Positions 22,891 to 34,464 of a stretch of 64,000 nucleotides of DNA are shown here, in pieces. The position numbers were made by a program, and so were the translations under genes. The DNA is from Adiantum capillus-veneris (lineage: Eukaryota > Streptophyta > Polypodiopsida > Polypodiales > Pteridaceae). The notes under the pieces are model-generated. The model did no database searches, was not told where the DNA came from, and was given only the letters and a program-made list of their open reading frames with translations. The stretch is taken from positions 67,106,567 to 67,170,566 of the forward strand of contig CM043970.1 of assembly GCA_014529385.2 (NCBI GenBank), given 5' to 3'. The first letter of the stretch is position 1, and each line of letters begins with the position of its first letter.

Positions 22891-23409
22891 TGAAAAATGC
22901 CGATTTTGAGCATGACCTTGACCTCGTTGTCAAGGTTACTCACAAGATGCTAACTATCAGCCTCTAATCTCTATTTACGGCACTTAGAAGAGCAAATAAA
23001 ACTGAGAAATATACTTTCATTGCATTAAATGTCTACCAATATGCTCTTAACATGAATCCCAAGCCCTTCTATAACTCAAAATTTAGCCAAATAATTGCCA
23101 AAATACCTCCACTTCGCAGGTTTGCAGGTATGCTATCCGTTTGCAGGTCTATCCGATGTCCGCACAGTTGAACTTCGCAGGTCTGCTGTTTGCTGGTGGC
23201 TAAATACTGCGCACTAGTCCGCCTGTGTTGAATACTTCCTATGTTGAATACTGTGCACTGGTCCACCTGTCAAATGTGGTAAAAGGTGCGCCTGTTAAAT
23301 GCTGCCGCTGGAGGGATTAAGCATCAACCAAGTGAAGATTCTCAACCGTCAGCGCGCGTGCTTACGATTGGGGAGCTCACGCATGAGTAGCTCACAATAA
23401 ATTATTTTT
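22891..23409. other. No gene; G/C-richer repeats of tgcaggt/gtccgc type
   Basis: Between 23110 and 23300 short motifs such as cgcaggtctgc and actgtgcactggtcc recur imperfectly. The segment leads directly into the fold-back at 23410. No coding region is recognised. Confidence 0.4.
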
Positions 23410-23515
23410 CCCCTCCTCCTCCTCCGCACCCATGCTCCCACACCTCGGTAACCGTCAGCGCGCACGCTGACGGTTATCAAGCTGTGGGAGCATGGGTGCT
23501 GGGAAGGAGGAGGGG
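23410..23515. repeat. Large imperfect inverted repeat (fold-back), arms about 50 nt
   Basis: The left arm from 23410 includes cacccatgctcccaca and taaccgtcagcg. The right arm to 23515 includes cgctgacggtta and tgtgggagcatgggtg, its reverse complement, with cgca (23461-23464) at the centre. The inner 12 bp are perfect. A third copy of the accgtcagcgcgc core lies at about 23345. Confidence 0.85.
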
Positions 23516-23659
23516 ATGTACCTTGTTTCACGGCTTCACTTCATGCAAGAGATGCAGCAAGTCCACCAAGCAGGAGCTCCAAGCAAAGCACAGCACACAA
23601 AAGTTGCCCTAGTATTAAAAATTACTTCAATTATGTGAGCTAGAAAAATACATTACACC

Positions 23660-24480
23660 TAATCAGTGTTCGGAAAAAATCATTTTCACAAACATACAAA
23701 AATCCCTCCAAGACAAATCTGCCAAGGAAATTTTACATCACGAGCCAATCAGTGTTTTTGCAAAATTACACTATTTTCCATGTATTTTAAGCGAAATTTT
23801 CTCCTTCTTGCACTCCCCTCAACTGGCTACTTTGATAAGGCTAATCGGTGAAAAATAAGGGCAAACTTGATATTCTCCCGACTTTCAGGTCAAAATTTGA
23901 AGCTTTTGTCGGTGATCACACTAAAATATTGTGTAAATTTTTTGATGATCGACATTTTAAAATCTAAAATTTTTGGTTTTCACAAACATACAAAAATCCC
24001 TCCAAGACAAATGTGAACCGGTGATCACATTAAAATATTGTAAATTTTTCGATGATTAACGACATTTTAAAATCTAAAATTTGAAGCTTTTGTTGGGTGA
24101 TCACACTAAAATATTGTGTAAATTTTTCGATGATTAACTACATTTTAAAATCTAAAATTTTCATTTTCACAAACATATAAAAATCCCTCCAAGACAAATC
24201 TGAATCAGAAATTTTACATTACTAGCCAATGTTTTTGCAAAATTACACTATTTTCCATGTATTTTAAGCGAAAGTTTCTCCTTCTTGCACTCCCCTCAAC
24301 CGGCTACTTTGATAACGCACACTTTTTCCGAACACTGCACCTAATCGGTGAAAATAAGGGCAAACTTGATATTCTCCCGGCTTTCAGGTCAAAATTTGAA
24401 GCTTTTGTCGGTGATCACACTAAAATATTGTGTAAATTTTTCGATGATTAACGACATTTTAAAATCTAAAATTTTCGGTG
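23660..24480. repeat. AT-rich direct repeats, 2-3 copies of a segment up to 300 bp
   Basis: Blocks containing tttccatgtattttaagcga, ctccttcttgcactcccctc and tttgaagcttttgtcggtga occur at about 23755-23960 and 24227-24450. Shorter copies of the atcacactaaaatattgtgt and acattttaaaatctaaaatt portions lie at 23975-24160. A short open frame near 24257 is part of the repeat. Confidence 0.8.
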
Positions 24481-24839
24481 TTCAAAATCCAAGGGGTATT
24501 TTTACAATTTCATACGCGTAAAATACACTGTCTTTTCACCTACTCATAAGAAGATGAACTCATTAACTAAAAAACTTGAGATTTGTGCCAAATATTATCA
24601 AAAATTGTGGTTTCTTTATACACCACTCATAAGGAGGTGAGCTCTGTAACCACTGCTTGACAATCTCGACTGTGGGTTTTTTCGGCCCACTTTTTTTTTT
24701 ACAAATAAAAAAACATAATAATGAACAATTATGCCACTTGCATAAAAACTTACTTAAAACCCATTTGTCCACGTCCGTCTCCAGATATTGACCTCTTTAC
24801 TAACTGCTTATTTCTCTCTGTCTTCTTCACCTTGTTAGC

Positions 24840-27800
24840 ATGGATGAAAGAGCATCCATCATCACCTGGACAATAGGTGATCAAGAACTTGAACGAGAGG
24901 TTCAACTTAGAGATGGAAAGCTCCTCCTTAGTGCATATTTCTTGCAAAGTCTACTACCACCTCACATACAATTTCAAACATTGAATGCACTAATACAGTT
25001 TGGATCTGAAGTCACCCTTGTTGAAACGCCATCTCACTTTGATATGGAGGGCCATCAGCATTTCATTCTTGATGCCTCTTTATCAAAAAGATATGCTATG
25101 GTGCATACAGAGAAGGAAACCAATGATGTGGAAGACTCAGAGGATACAAACTTACTGAATGCAAGCGCTTTCTATGCTGAATCTATCAAGATACCAACCC
25201 AAGGAGACGTGCACACAAATTTGCAAAAACAGCAGGAGAATTATATTGTCCTCGATAGCAGCAGCGGTGATGAGAAACTGTCAAAAAAGGTTAAGAGTGT
25301 GGTGGACTGGATATTATCCTTTTCAACATCTCACCGATTGAAAGACCTAATGAAACAATCTCATGGGCCTGTGAAAGTGGAAGAAATACCTAGAGAATAC
25401 AACGGGAATCTTGTGTTTGAACTTCCATCAACTTTTGGCAAATGTAATTCAATGAGTGGTATGGAGCAGAAATTTGATGGACATACATGGACGCGCCCCC
25501 AAACAACCAACATGTCCATTGGGTGTCCAGTTTGGATGAGTTATTGTTTGGGCTCCTTGGAATGTCATAGAAATGTTTGTCGGTACTATTTAAACAATAA
25601 AGAATTCAATAATGCATATTTTCATGGATATTTAGATAAACCAATAGGAAAAGGTTACCTTGCTCAGGAAGACAGGACAAAGATTACATGTCATTATTGC
25701 GGCAAGGTTGTCACTTGTCAAGCTATATGTCCATGCATAATTTACTACGTTCTGCCAGGGGATTGCAACATGTCAAGATTGGTAGTGCATGTAGGCCACC
25801 ATGAGCATGATGTGCAGAAAGGTACATCTCGTGCTGCCATAGAAAAAATACGAGGATTAGTCCAAACAGTGTTGAAGATTGATAGGTCTAGTGGTCCTCA
25901 AAAAATTCAAATGCTTGTGGCTCGTCAAGTTCTGATGGATTTACTCATTCTTGACAAGGGACATTCTATGGGAGATGCAGAACTTCAAAACTTTCTAGAA
26001 GAGATGATGCCACTTGTGCAAAACGAAAGGTAAGGATACAATATTTTTGTTAAAATTTATCAGTATAGTACTTAAAATTCTTTTTTCTAATGCATAACAT
26101 ATTAAAGAGTATCATTGCTTCAGAAAAACAACAAGGGTCAGTTGTAGTGGGAGATGGATTTGACAATATTCTCTTACTGAAGAAAAAATGCTTGTTCCCA
26201 TATTTTCATGGGAGTCGTTTTCCTGGCCAAGGAGGACTTCATGATAAATGTTTTGTTTTTAAGATGTCCACCAAAGGTCCTAGTTCAGGAGTTGATTTAA
26301 TAAGACACATGGATCGTTCTGGTCAAGGAGATCTACATAATGCTTGGGTCCATTTTGGCTATACGCATCGTGTTGAAGGATGGTCAACCATGTCATGCTC
26401 AGTTTATGACCCAAGGTGATAAATTTCTAGATGTATATAAAAGTGATAATTTAATCATTGACTAATACGTCTTACCATGCATACTTTTTGCCTCAACATG
26501 AAGAGCTTGATGGTTATTGCAATATGTGAGACCAAGGAGGAAGATGCAGAGTCACAAATATTATTTTGGAAAAGTCTTAATTTTGTTATGGATGAGAATG
26601 GATATTCAATTGCAAATTTCACTGGGTTTATGTCAGATGAGGCAGGTGCCAATTGGAATGCTATTCGATCAGTCTACAATGGAGGAGCAGACAATGTAAT
26701 GGAAGGTCGTGAACGATCATGCTTGTTCCATTGGGAGAAAAGTCTCCAAAAGAAAACAAGAGCACTCATTCCAAATGAAAAACAAATGGAGCATATTTCT
26801 TTGTGTGAAAAATGGCGAACAAGTAACACTTTGTTGGAAGCACAAATGCAAGCTAGGTCAATAAAGAGATGGTGGTATGAGAATGGTTTTCCAATAGAGA
26901 ATCTGGTGCCTTTGAAAAATTGGTTCTCGTGGTGGGAAGATAGAATCTCACATTGGGGGGGCATTGCCATAAATGTGAGTTTTTTTTTGTATAAATCTCA
27001 CAATTATGTAGTAAATATTGTGAGCTAATGTTGTGAACTAATGTTTCTAATCTTTCAGGATGACTTGAGCCCATGGGATCGTGCTGCTATCCCTACTACA
27101 AACTTATCAAAGAATATACATGGAAGTTGGCTTTCTGGAGAGGGAGGAAAAAAAAAGATCACATTGTATGATGCTTGTGTTACAGATGTCATCAACTCCT
27201 ATCTTCAATGTGCAAAGCAGTTAGGATACTTGACTGGACAATACATAGGTACTGGACCAGACATACACTCTCTCTTGAATAGAGCACAATCAAGGTTGAC
27301 TCCAACCCCGGCTACGGTGACTCGTGTGCTGCATGGGATGAATGATAATGAAACTAACTTCCAAGATCCAATTTTACATGGTGACAAAGAATCAGTGCAA
27401 AGAAAGAAGAGGTCAAACCTTGGCAATAGCTCACACCAACTAGGGTATATCATGGACTCACGAGATTGCTGCCAACGCGGACGACCACGAAAAATTAACT
27501 TCACAAATATGAACAATGTGATTGTGGATAACTCAGCTAGATTGCAGGAAACTTTTGTCGAAGAAGAAGGACCAACTTACAATGAAAGTACAAAATATCA
27601 TAGCATTGGTAATAAAGATGGTCATGGTGGTGGTGTGGATAGTGCAGCTCAAATTTTGGAAGAGGATATACACAGGTCAATGTGGGCCCTTAGGCGCATG
27701 CCAATTCATTGTCGTAGAAAATGCTTTGGAAGAGAAAAAGGAAAAAAATGTATGAATGTAATTGAGAGTCGAAGTCCTGGGTTGGTCACACCATCATTTT

Positions 27801-28423
27801 GGTCAGAGCGCACATACGATGGAAAAACATTTGCTCAATGGATGTGGTTTTGTAACCACAATGTTGAACACACTTGGAATGTTGACAAACAAGTCAATCA
27901 CAAGCCAGATACACCTACAACATGGCCAATTCAACTTGGTACCATGATTTCAAAGGAGGAGCATGCCGGCCTTTCAAAGGCAGGTTTTCAACTACTGTGT
28001 GTAATAGTGCCAAGAGAGGGTGAATGTATAACCACTCCTCCATCATGTAAGAGGAGTAAAAAATGGAGGCATGGAATCTCAAAAGAAGCTGAAAAGCGGT
28101 TGGCTGCAGCTGAGAGTCTAAGTGCAACATTGATAGAAGAAAAAGAAATGGTGGCACACAATCATGTGGTTTTTCGTCTTCTTACTAGTGAATGCGATGA
28201 TGTCCATATACGAGAAGATCCTACATGCACTTGTTTAGATTTTCAAAAGAGGGAGAAAGATAAGAAGGCATTTCTAGCATGTAAGCATATTTACTATGTT
28301 TATATATACGTCCTGGGTTTGGAGCGCAATCAACACATGGCAATGCATCAACCACTGCTCTCTAAGCAAGATTTAGCCTTCATACTTGCTCAACCTCGTC
28401 TTCTAACTCCAGTTTCAAGATAG
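24840..28423 (+). CDS. MULE-like transposase or derivative with SWIM zinc finger; intact, four exons
   Basis: Exons 24840-26029, 26110-26415, 26506-26974 and 27059-28423 have GT-AG borders and matching phases and total 3,330 nt, giving 1,109 residues without a stop. A Cys/His cluster at about residues 284-322 (CHYCGK to HVGHHEHDV) looks like an N-terminal DNA-binding zinc finger. The MULE domain covers about 425-660, with GDGFDNILL, GFMSDEAGANWNAIRSVY and CLFHWEKSL; the last two match the second-Asp and C-x2-H parts of MULE transposases. An AT-hook-like GRPRK lies near residue 795. A SWIM finger CxCLDF to ACKHIYY is near 1040-1060. In transposons this protein binds the ends and moves the element; it could also be a domesticated factor, as FAR1/FHY3 are. 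I found no terminal inverted repeats around it. It is the longest intact coding region in the window. Confidence 0.78.
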
Positions 28424-29402
28424 TGAATAGCTATACGATCTCAAACAGATGCTCAAAGTTATCCCATCGAAAAGTATTTTGGCAACTTGGATTCCCCTAC
28501 TAATTACCAAACTGCATTGTAAATTCTATTTTGTTGTAACTTTTTTGTGAAACCCATTATGGTATCCGGTGAAATTTTAACAAGAAAGATTATTTTGAGC
28601 TCTATCTTTCTAGGAGAAATGAAGTATTAAATTAAGGTACCGTGTCCACATTGGCAGGTCCATGTGTTGGGCACATGGTTTAGTGGTGGTTTATTTCACT
28701 ACAAAGTGTTTTGGCATTTTAGTTGTCTCTACTAATTTTCGGATCACATTTATAAAGCATGTTTTATTCTTATTACTAATTAAAATAATTTTAATAAATG
28801 TATTGAAGGATTCTTTGTATTTGTGGGCTTACTAGCAACAACGGTTTTATCTTGAACCATTAATGTTGGGTATTATATCCATATTTTGTGGTTAGTGTTT
28901 TTTTAATACCTTACACTAAGTGGCGAAAAGCTCATTATATATGATGAAATATGCAAAAGCTCTAACTAGGAATTGTAAGGCTCGAAATCACAAGCTCGCA
29001 AGTTTATAACTCCCCTCTTTCTATATTTATATTATTTTTGGACTTTGACAAACCCTCAAATTTGAAAGGTGACTACTTTTGTTTTACAAAACCATTTGAA
29101 GGATGACAGTTTTACTTTATATTTTGAAGGCCATGAAGAACTCCCATTTCTTTTCTACACAAATGCACACTTAGCCCATAAATTTATACTCGAGCTTCTA
29201 AAAATGTCGAGCTTTTAAGGCTTTCATGCATCATATAACGTTCAATTAAAATCTTACACTTGGCACCTCTATGTATCATTGTCTTAATTTTTGGCCCCGA
29301 GAATGTGCACATTAGCTTTGCACAAAGGGTTATAGTCAGATGGTCTTGAAGTCGAATTGGCACTACCTACACCTAATGTGGAACAACATGAGTGTGTTGA
29401 GG

Positions 29403-29403
<1 letters not shown>
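28424..29403. other. 3' flank of the MULE-like gene; no other gene recognised
   Basis: AT-rich sequence that probably includes the 3' UTR and polyadenylation region of the preceding gene. No inverted repeat matching 24.5-24.8 kb was found, and no further coding frame is supported. Confidence 0.4.

Positions 29404-29469
<66 letters not shown>
29404..29469. repeat. Compound (GT)n(GA)n microsatellite
   Basis: A GT tract of about 28 bases passes directly into a GA tract with one AA interruption. It is not followed by the SINE-like body seen at other compound tracts. Confidence 0.9.
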
Positions 29470-29865
29470 GTCTCTCGAATATGGCTAATAAAATTTCCAA
29501 TCAAAGAAATTTTAAAATAATTAAAGCCAAAATAGAACTCTTTTGAATTTTAGGTTGAAATTTAAAGAATTGATGATATTTACACTAAAACTTACAAAAA
29601 TTTTGTCGACTTTCTTTGAGGCAAGCTTGGAATCTAGCTGAAAATTTACAATTTTAGTGGTTTAAAGATACCAAATCTTGGTTATTGCAAACATTAAGAA
29701 TCTTAAATAGCCCCAAAATGGAAGAACATGACGGACATAGAAAAGCCAAATGCCCAGTGCATCCACGATCACTATCGCACCACTATGAGTACACGCTATG
29801 CCAAGAGAGAAGGGGCACACTTATTGAAAATTTGTTACACCCTCGCATGGGACACCGATGTGTGT
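29470..29865. other. No recognised feature
   Basis: AT-rich spacer between two microsatellites. An open frame that runs into the next GT tract has no family motif. Confidence 0.4.
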
Positions 29866-29867
29866 GT

Positions 29868-29961
<94 letters not shown>

Positions 29962-29970
29962 TGAGAGATG
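29866..29970. repeat. Compound (GT)n(GA)n microsatellite with gatgaga tail
   Basis: About 65 bases of GT with single variants, then about 30 of GA, then gatgaga repeats. It lies just outside the left target duplication of the Copia-type element at 29997. Confidence 0.9.
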
Positions 29971-29996
29971 AGAGATGAGCCCTGGAGGTATATATG

Positions 29997-30187
29997 TGTT
30001 GGGGTTAAGGCCTATGTGCCTTGACCGGTCGCCCAGGTCATGGGCGCCCGCCCACTGTTACCCTATACTTATAGTGAGTATACTGTATAGGGGGAGCTGC
30101 CACTTCACAGTCTCCCCACCCATATCTGTGTGCCGTGTGTCTCCTTCTCTCTCTCTCTCCGTTTGTGGTGCTCCCCAATCCCCTTCA
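29997..30187 (+). repeat. 5' LTR of the Copia-type element
   Basis: 191 bp, TG to CA. It contains a conserved cgcccaggtcatgggcgcc inverted repeat and a tatactgtatag segment that could hold the promoter. It is separated from the primer-binding site by two bases. Confidence 0.92.
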
Positions 30188-30189
30188 AT

Positions 30190-30201
30190 TGGTATCAGAG
30201 C
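30190..30201 (+). other. Primer-binding site, initiator tRNA-Met
   Basis: TGGTATCAGAGC matches the 3' end complement of plant initiator tRNA-Met, the usual primer for Copia and many other plant LTR elements. Confidence 0.93.
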
Positions 30202-31082
30202 GTAGGTGCGCAGGGAGCGCGTGTGTGCATAGTCACGACGACAGCGGAGAGCCAGTTTCATTCTCGAAATCGCGTCCGCACGCGCATGCACTTTCAAGAG
30301 TGCAAACAGGGTTTTGACTTCGGCATCAGCAAATTCAGCTTTCCGAGAGCGTTTCCAGCAGATGTCCTGACGTTTTTCCCCCCTTTCGAAGCCATTCGAG
30401 CCATCAATAACTTCATTCGAGCTATGGTTGAGGAGCTGCATTTTTCAGCCCTCTTTTGGCAGTTTATGCTGCGTTTTTGGCATAGCTTTCACACCCGGAC
30501 TCAGATACATGTGATCTAGGAGTCTACCTTGGGGTTTTGGCACGCTCCGGACGGGCTCGTCATATCAGAATTTTAAAATTCTGAACGCTGAATTTTTTGC
30601 TGCAGCAGTTGTTTATTGTGTGTCGAGGATTCCACACATGGTTTGCTCTCAGATGTGAGAGTGATATTCGCTGCAAGTTTCCTCACAGGTGGGAGGATAC
30701 GATGTATGCCTTATGTGGTTTGATGCTTAGGGAGACTAATGTGATTGCATTTTGAGCTCAGCAATGTATGCCTCGAGCATGTTTTTTGGTAGTCACAGGT
30801 AGAGCAGATATTTGTGTACTAGATTTGCAGGTGTTTGCAATGATGTATGCAAAGTGTGAAGATTGGTGCATGCATTTGGAGTGCGGTTTGATGCGCTTTG
30901 GTTGCTCATGGTTTTGAGCGTGCAATCAGTTTGGTTACTGGTTTTGTGGTCGTTTTACTGACGAAACTCTGGCGAAATTTTCCCAGGAGTCTTATGCGTA
31001 TCATTTATGCGATCTAGGTAGAGATTGCAGGTTGCACTCAGCATTTGCGTGCGGTGTTCTCTGCAGATGGGAGATTTGTGCG

Positions 31083-31252
31083 AGTGTATGCATCGATACC
31101 GTACAGTGTGGGCTTGGTGATTAGCTCACAGATTGCAGTGTGATACTAGAGCATGTGAGGCTTGTATTGACATTGCGGGAGCTCTTGTGTGTGTGTATGC
31201 ATCGATACCGCACAGTGTGGGCTTGGTGATTTGCTCACGGTTTGACAGGCAT
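31083..31252. repeat. Internal two-copy repeat, about 55 bp
   Basis: tgtatgcatcgataccgtac with agtgtgggcttggtgatt occurs at about 31085-31130 and again at about 31194-31240. It lies in the long untranslated leader between the primer-binding site and the Gag ORF. Confidence 0.8.
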
Positions 31253-31649
31253 ACAGTTATCTTAGCACACTCACAGGAGTGAGTATTGTGATGTATGCTT
31301 GTGTGGCTACGAGCTAGGTAGCCGGATTCGAGCACTAATGGCTTGAGTTTTTTCAGTAGGTTTCAGCTACAGGTTTACAAGTTTACAGGCAGGTTTGAGG
31401 GCTTATTTGGGCGCTGAATTTTCAGCCATTGTTTCCTCTTTGCAGGTGTCCATGTATGACTCAGTTGTAGGCTGATCTGGGACATGTTTGTGACTTGTTT
31501 ATGCAGCTGTTTAAGAGATGAATTTTGGGGCTGTTTTGGGGCTGATTTGCAGCCATATTTGCAGACTTTTGTTGATGCGATTTGAGCCAGTTTATGGCTG
31601 ATTTGGTTGACATTTGCTACTCATTGTTGGTTGCTCTTTTGTGAGCATT

Positions 31650-32477
31650 ATGGCTGATTTTTCATTTGACTTCCAGCGTTATGGTCTGACACAGTTAGAT
31701 GGTGCAGATTTTGTTGCTTGGAAGGAGCATATGCTTGTTGCATTGGCGGATTTGGGGCAGGATAAACCCTTGCGTGGTTTATCGGCGAAGCCCAAGTCTA
31801 TGCGTGATGATGATTGGCAGGATCTTGATGAGTTAGCAATGTCTACGATTCGTTTGCATCTGGTTGAGTCTGTTGACCGGCAGGTCTCGAGGGAGACTAC
31901 AACTCAGGCTTTATGGCAGAGTTTACATGCTATGTACGCGACATCCATGTCTACAGGGGAGTCTAGTCCCACTTCTATGTCCATGGGAGAGATTGGTCCC
32001 ACACGCAAGTCTCGACGGCATAGAGACTTGACATGTTGGCATTGTGGACATAGAGGGCACATTAGGCGTCGATGTTTCAGGCATTTGAGACAACGGAGGC
32101 GACAGATGTGTGATGCAAATTTGGGCATGACAGATGCTAGTGAGATCAGTACGGTGGTTATTGAGTATTCTTGTGACGGCGATGTCACATTTACATCTAG
32201 CTTGTCTTCAGACAATCTTATGTCTACGGATTGCATATCGGATTGCACATTGTCTTCACATTGGTTACTAGATTCAGATGCTACTTTCCATGTCACGTCG
32301 CATCGTGAGTGGTTTAGCATGTTTTCTAGTGGGAGACTTGGTTGTGTGCACATGGCTGATGGTTTTTTGTATGGCATTGAAGGTGCAGGAGACGTATGTT
32401 TGTCCTTGCCCAGTGGTATGAGATTTACCCTGCGTCATGTGCGTTATGTGCGAGATCTGAGACGGGATTTGATCTGA
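31650..32477 (+). CDS. Copia-like Gag with zinc knuckle and a truncated, altered protease
   Basis: ATG at 31650 (MADFSFDFQRYGLTQLDG), 275 residues. The N-terminal half has the Copia Gag pattern (FVAWKEHMLVALADLG, TTQALWQSLHAMYA). A CCHC knuckle CWHCGHRGHIRRRC follows near 32035-32080. The protease-like region is WLLDSDATFHVTSHREWF, where the family has D-S/T-G; Gly replaced by Asp should abolish the active site. It ends LRHVRYVRDLRRDLI at a stop, just where a full polyprotein would go on to integrase. Gag packages the RNA; this copy could still make Gag-like protein but not cleave or reverse transcribe. Confidence 0.75.
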   Translation: MADFSFDFQRYGLTQLDGADFVAWKEHMLVALADLGQDKPLRGLSAKPKSMRDDDWQDLDELAMSTIRLHLVESVDRQVSRETTTQALWQSLHAMYATSMSTGESSPTSMSMGEIGPTRKSRRHRDLTCWHCGHRGHIRRRCFRHLRQRRRQMCDANLGMTDASEISTVVIEYSCDGDVTFTSSLSSDNLMSTDCISDCTLSSHWLLDSDATFHVTSHREWFSMFSSGRLGCVHMADGFLYGIEGAGDVCLSLPSGMRFTLRHVRYVRDLRRDLI

Positions 32478-32684
32478 GTCAGACAGTTACGGGATAGTGG
32501 ATGTCAGATTTTGCTACGAGAGCAAGATTTTGTGATGCATTTGGGTTCGCTAGTGATTGAGAGAGGTGCCAGGAGTGGTACAGGTTACCCATTGCATGTG
32601 GATCACTCGAGAGACGGTGTTGTCTCTGTGATCATGCAGCCAGGTAGATAGCGAGAGAGCAGGCGAGTCTCTTTTGCTTGTGGG

Positions 32685-33149
32685 TTGCATGATGCTTTGC
32701 ATGGAGTGCAGAGTAGTGAGCTCATTGTGCACACAGTTGGGGCACGACTTGAGCAGTCACACAGAGAGGTGATAGATTCGGACATGCATGCTTTGCTAGT
32801 GACTGAGCAAAGCAGAGAGTCAGTTGTGCGAGATACTTCTATGCAGGATAGACAGGTAGAGCGGTCTTGCTCTAGTGAGTCACGACAAGAGGACGTTGTG
32901 CAAGAGTCTATGCATACGGAGTTAGAGCATGAGAGCTCTAGTGAGTCACAGCAGATTGAGTGGTCATGTTTGCAGTGGATGATTGCAGAGGAGGCTAAGA
33001 TGTCAGCGATTATGCAGTCATTCCTTTCTATGCTCGACAGTGAGCATGGGGATATAGTTGTGCAGGATATGTCTTCCAGCAGACACCAAGAGCAGCTGGT
33101 TTGCTTTGAGGTTGCACGACAGGTTGATGTGTCTTTTGTGGACAGTTAG
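32685..33149 (+). pseudogene. Unknown acidic Ser/Gln/Glu-rich reading frame within the Copia-type element
   Basis: 155 codons, rich in Ser, Glu, Gln and Val, with repeated SSESRQE/SSESQQ motifs suggesting internal duplication. I recognise no integrase or RT motif. It occupies the place where pol should be and may be filler or badly diverged remains. Confidence 0.35.
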
Positions 33150-33152
33150 GAG

Positions 33153-33503
33153 ATGCATGTGGCTGGCACGCCTTGTCAGTCAGAGATGCCTATTTCCAGG
33201 GATATATATGTTGATGCATGCTCCGTAGAGCTAGCAGGGCCCGCTAGCATTGCATCGCCATTCGGTGGTCTCATGTATGAGATGTTGATCTTGAGACCGG
33301 ATATCGCAGCTGCAGTGGGTGCATTTGCAGTTGGGGTTGCCAGTCATCTGTTGACTGATGATGGCATAGTGCACGAGGGAGATATGCAGGTATTGCGTAC
33401 ATACTTGCAGTACGTGTGCGGTACGTCTGGTGGTGTATGGACTTACCCGGGAGCAGGACAGCCGGATGCACACGATCACAGCCAGCCAGTGGGCATCGGT
33501 TGA
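33153..33503 (+). pseudogene. Remnant of Copia RT / RNase H junction
   Basis: FGGLMYEMLILRPDIAAAVG followed by VLRTYLQYVCGTSGGV matches the well-known end-of-RT pattern of Copia pol (G-x-L-x-Y, RPDI, LRYLxGT). The RT catalytic YxDD box and the whole integrase are absent from the element. Confidence 0.7.
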
Positions 33504-33581
33504 GAGCGGTTTTCTCTCACCTTTTGTAGTCTTTAGACTAGGTTCCTTGCTTAAAGGCACAGTCGCCTTTAAGTGGGAGGT

Positions 33582-33764
33582 TGTTGGGGTATAGGCGCCT
33601 GTGTCTTGCCCGGCCGCCCAGAGTCTGGGCGCCCACTGACTTGTATACCTTATACATAGCATAAGTGTATAGGGGGCTGCTCACTCTTTGAGTCTCCCCA
33701 CCCATATCTTTGTCATGTGTCTCCTTCTCTCTCTCTCTCACTCTCCGTCTGTGGTGCTCCCCGG
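33582..33764 (+). repeat. Internal diverged LTR (family B) inside the Copia-type element
   Basis: Begins TGTTGGGGTATAGGCGCC and continues with a ctgggcgccc inverted repeat, tccccacccatatct, a CT tract and gtggtgctccccgg, in the same order as the outer LTRs but clearly diverged. It is preceded by a purine tract taagtgggaggt. The 33461-33581 region before it is homologous to 33790-33928 before the real 3' LTR. Confidence 0.8.
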
Positions 33765-33928
33765 CTAGCTCTGTGTGGCTTCCGCAGCGGGATGTTTGTC
33801 TATCAGTAGAGCCGGATGCACTAGCTCATCGAGAGTCAGTGGGCATAGGTTGAGAGAATATCTCACCTTCTATTAGTTGTACACTAGTAGATCTTGCTTA
33901 AAGGCACATTGGCCTTTAAGTGGGAGGT

Positions 33929-34121
33929 TGTTGGGGTTAAGGCCTATGTGCCTTGACCGGTCGCCCAGGTCATGGGCGCCCGACCACTGTTACCCTATAC
34001 TTATAGTGAGTATACTGTATAGGGGGAGATGCCACTTCACAGTCTCCCCACCCATATCTGTGTGTCGTGTGTCTCCTTCTCTCTCTCACTTTCCGTCTGT
34101 GGCGCTCCCCGATCCCCTTCA
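33929..34121 (+). repeat. 3' LTR of the Copia-type element
   Basis: 193 bp; starts TGTTGGGGTTAAGGCC and ends CCCCTTCA, followed by the ATATG duplication. It agrees with the 5' LTR throughout apart from scattered substitutions and a changed CT tract. Confidence 0.92.
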
Positions 34122-34272
34122 ATATGTGCCATTTAAAGGGTGAGTCTACTTTCCTTCTGAAGGCCATAAAGAAATTCTAGCCCTACAATTTGATGGGTGA
34201 CTCTACTTTGATATTTTATCTTTAAGAGCTTCATGAAATTTGAGCGCTCCATGTTTCCATCCATCACTTGCA

Positions 34273-34274
<2 letters not shown>

Positions 34275-34325
<51 letters not shown>

Positions 34326-34386
34326 CAACCCACCAAAGAAAAGAATTCCAACAGACTTCAAAGATCTACTTGGCCAAGACTTAAAG

Positions 34387-34464
<78 letters not shown>

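Larger units (their letters stand above)
29997..34121 (+). mobile_element. Copia-type LTR retrotransposon, pol-deleted, with ATATG target duplication
   Basis: LTRs at 29997-30187 and 33929-34121 begin TGTTGGGG and end CCCTTCA; I count roughly eight differences by eye. Flanks are ATATG at 29992-29996 and 34122-34126. The primer-binding site TGGTATCAGAGC is at 30190-30201, and a purine tract aagtgggaggt precedes the 3' LTR. The interior holds Copia-like Gag and protease remains (31650-32477) and a tail resembling the end of Copia RT/RNase H (33153-33503). Integrase and most of RT are missing. A diverged second LTR (33582-33764) with its own purine tract lies before the true 3' LTR, so the interior is chimeric. 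Confidence 0.93.

Noticed and set aside
24480-24840. Terminal inverted repeat for the MULE-like gene
   Set aside because: I compared this flank with 28.4-28.7 kb by eye and found no convincing inverted match; only a local direct repeat (ctcataagaagatga type) was seen.
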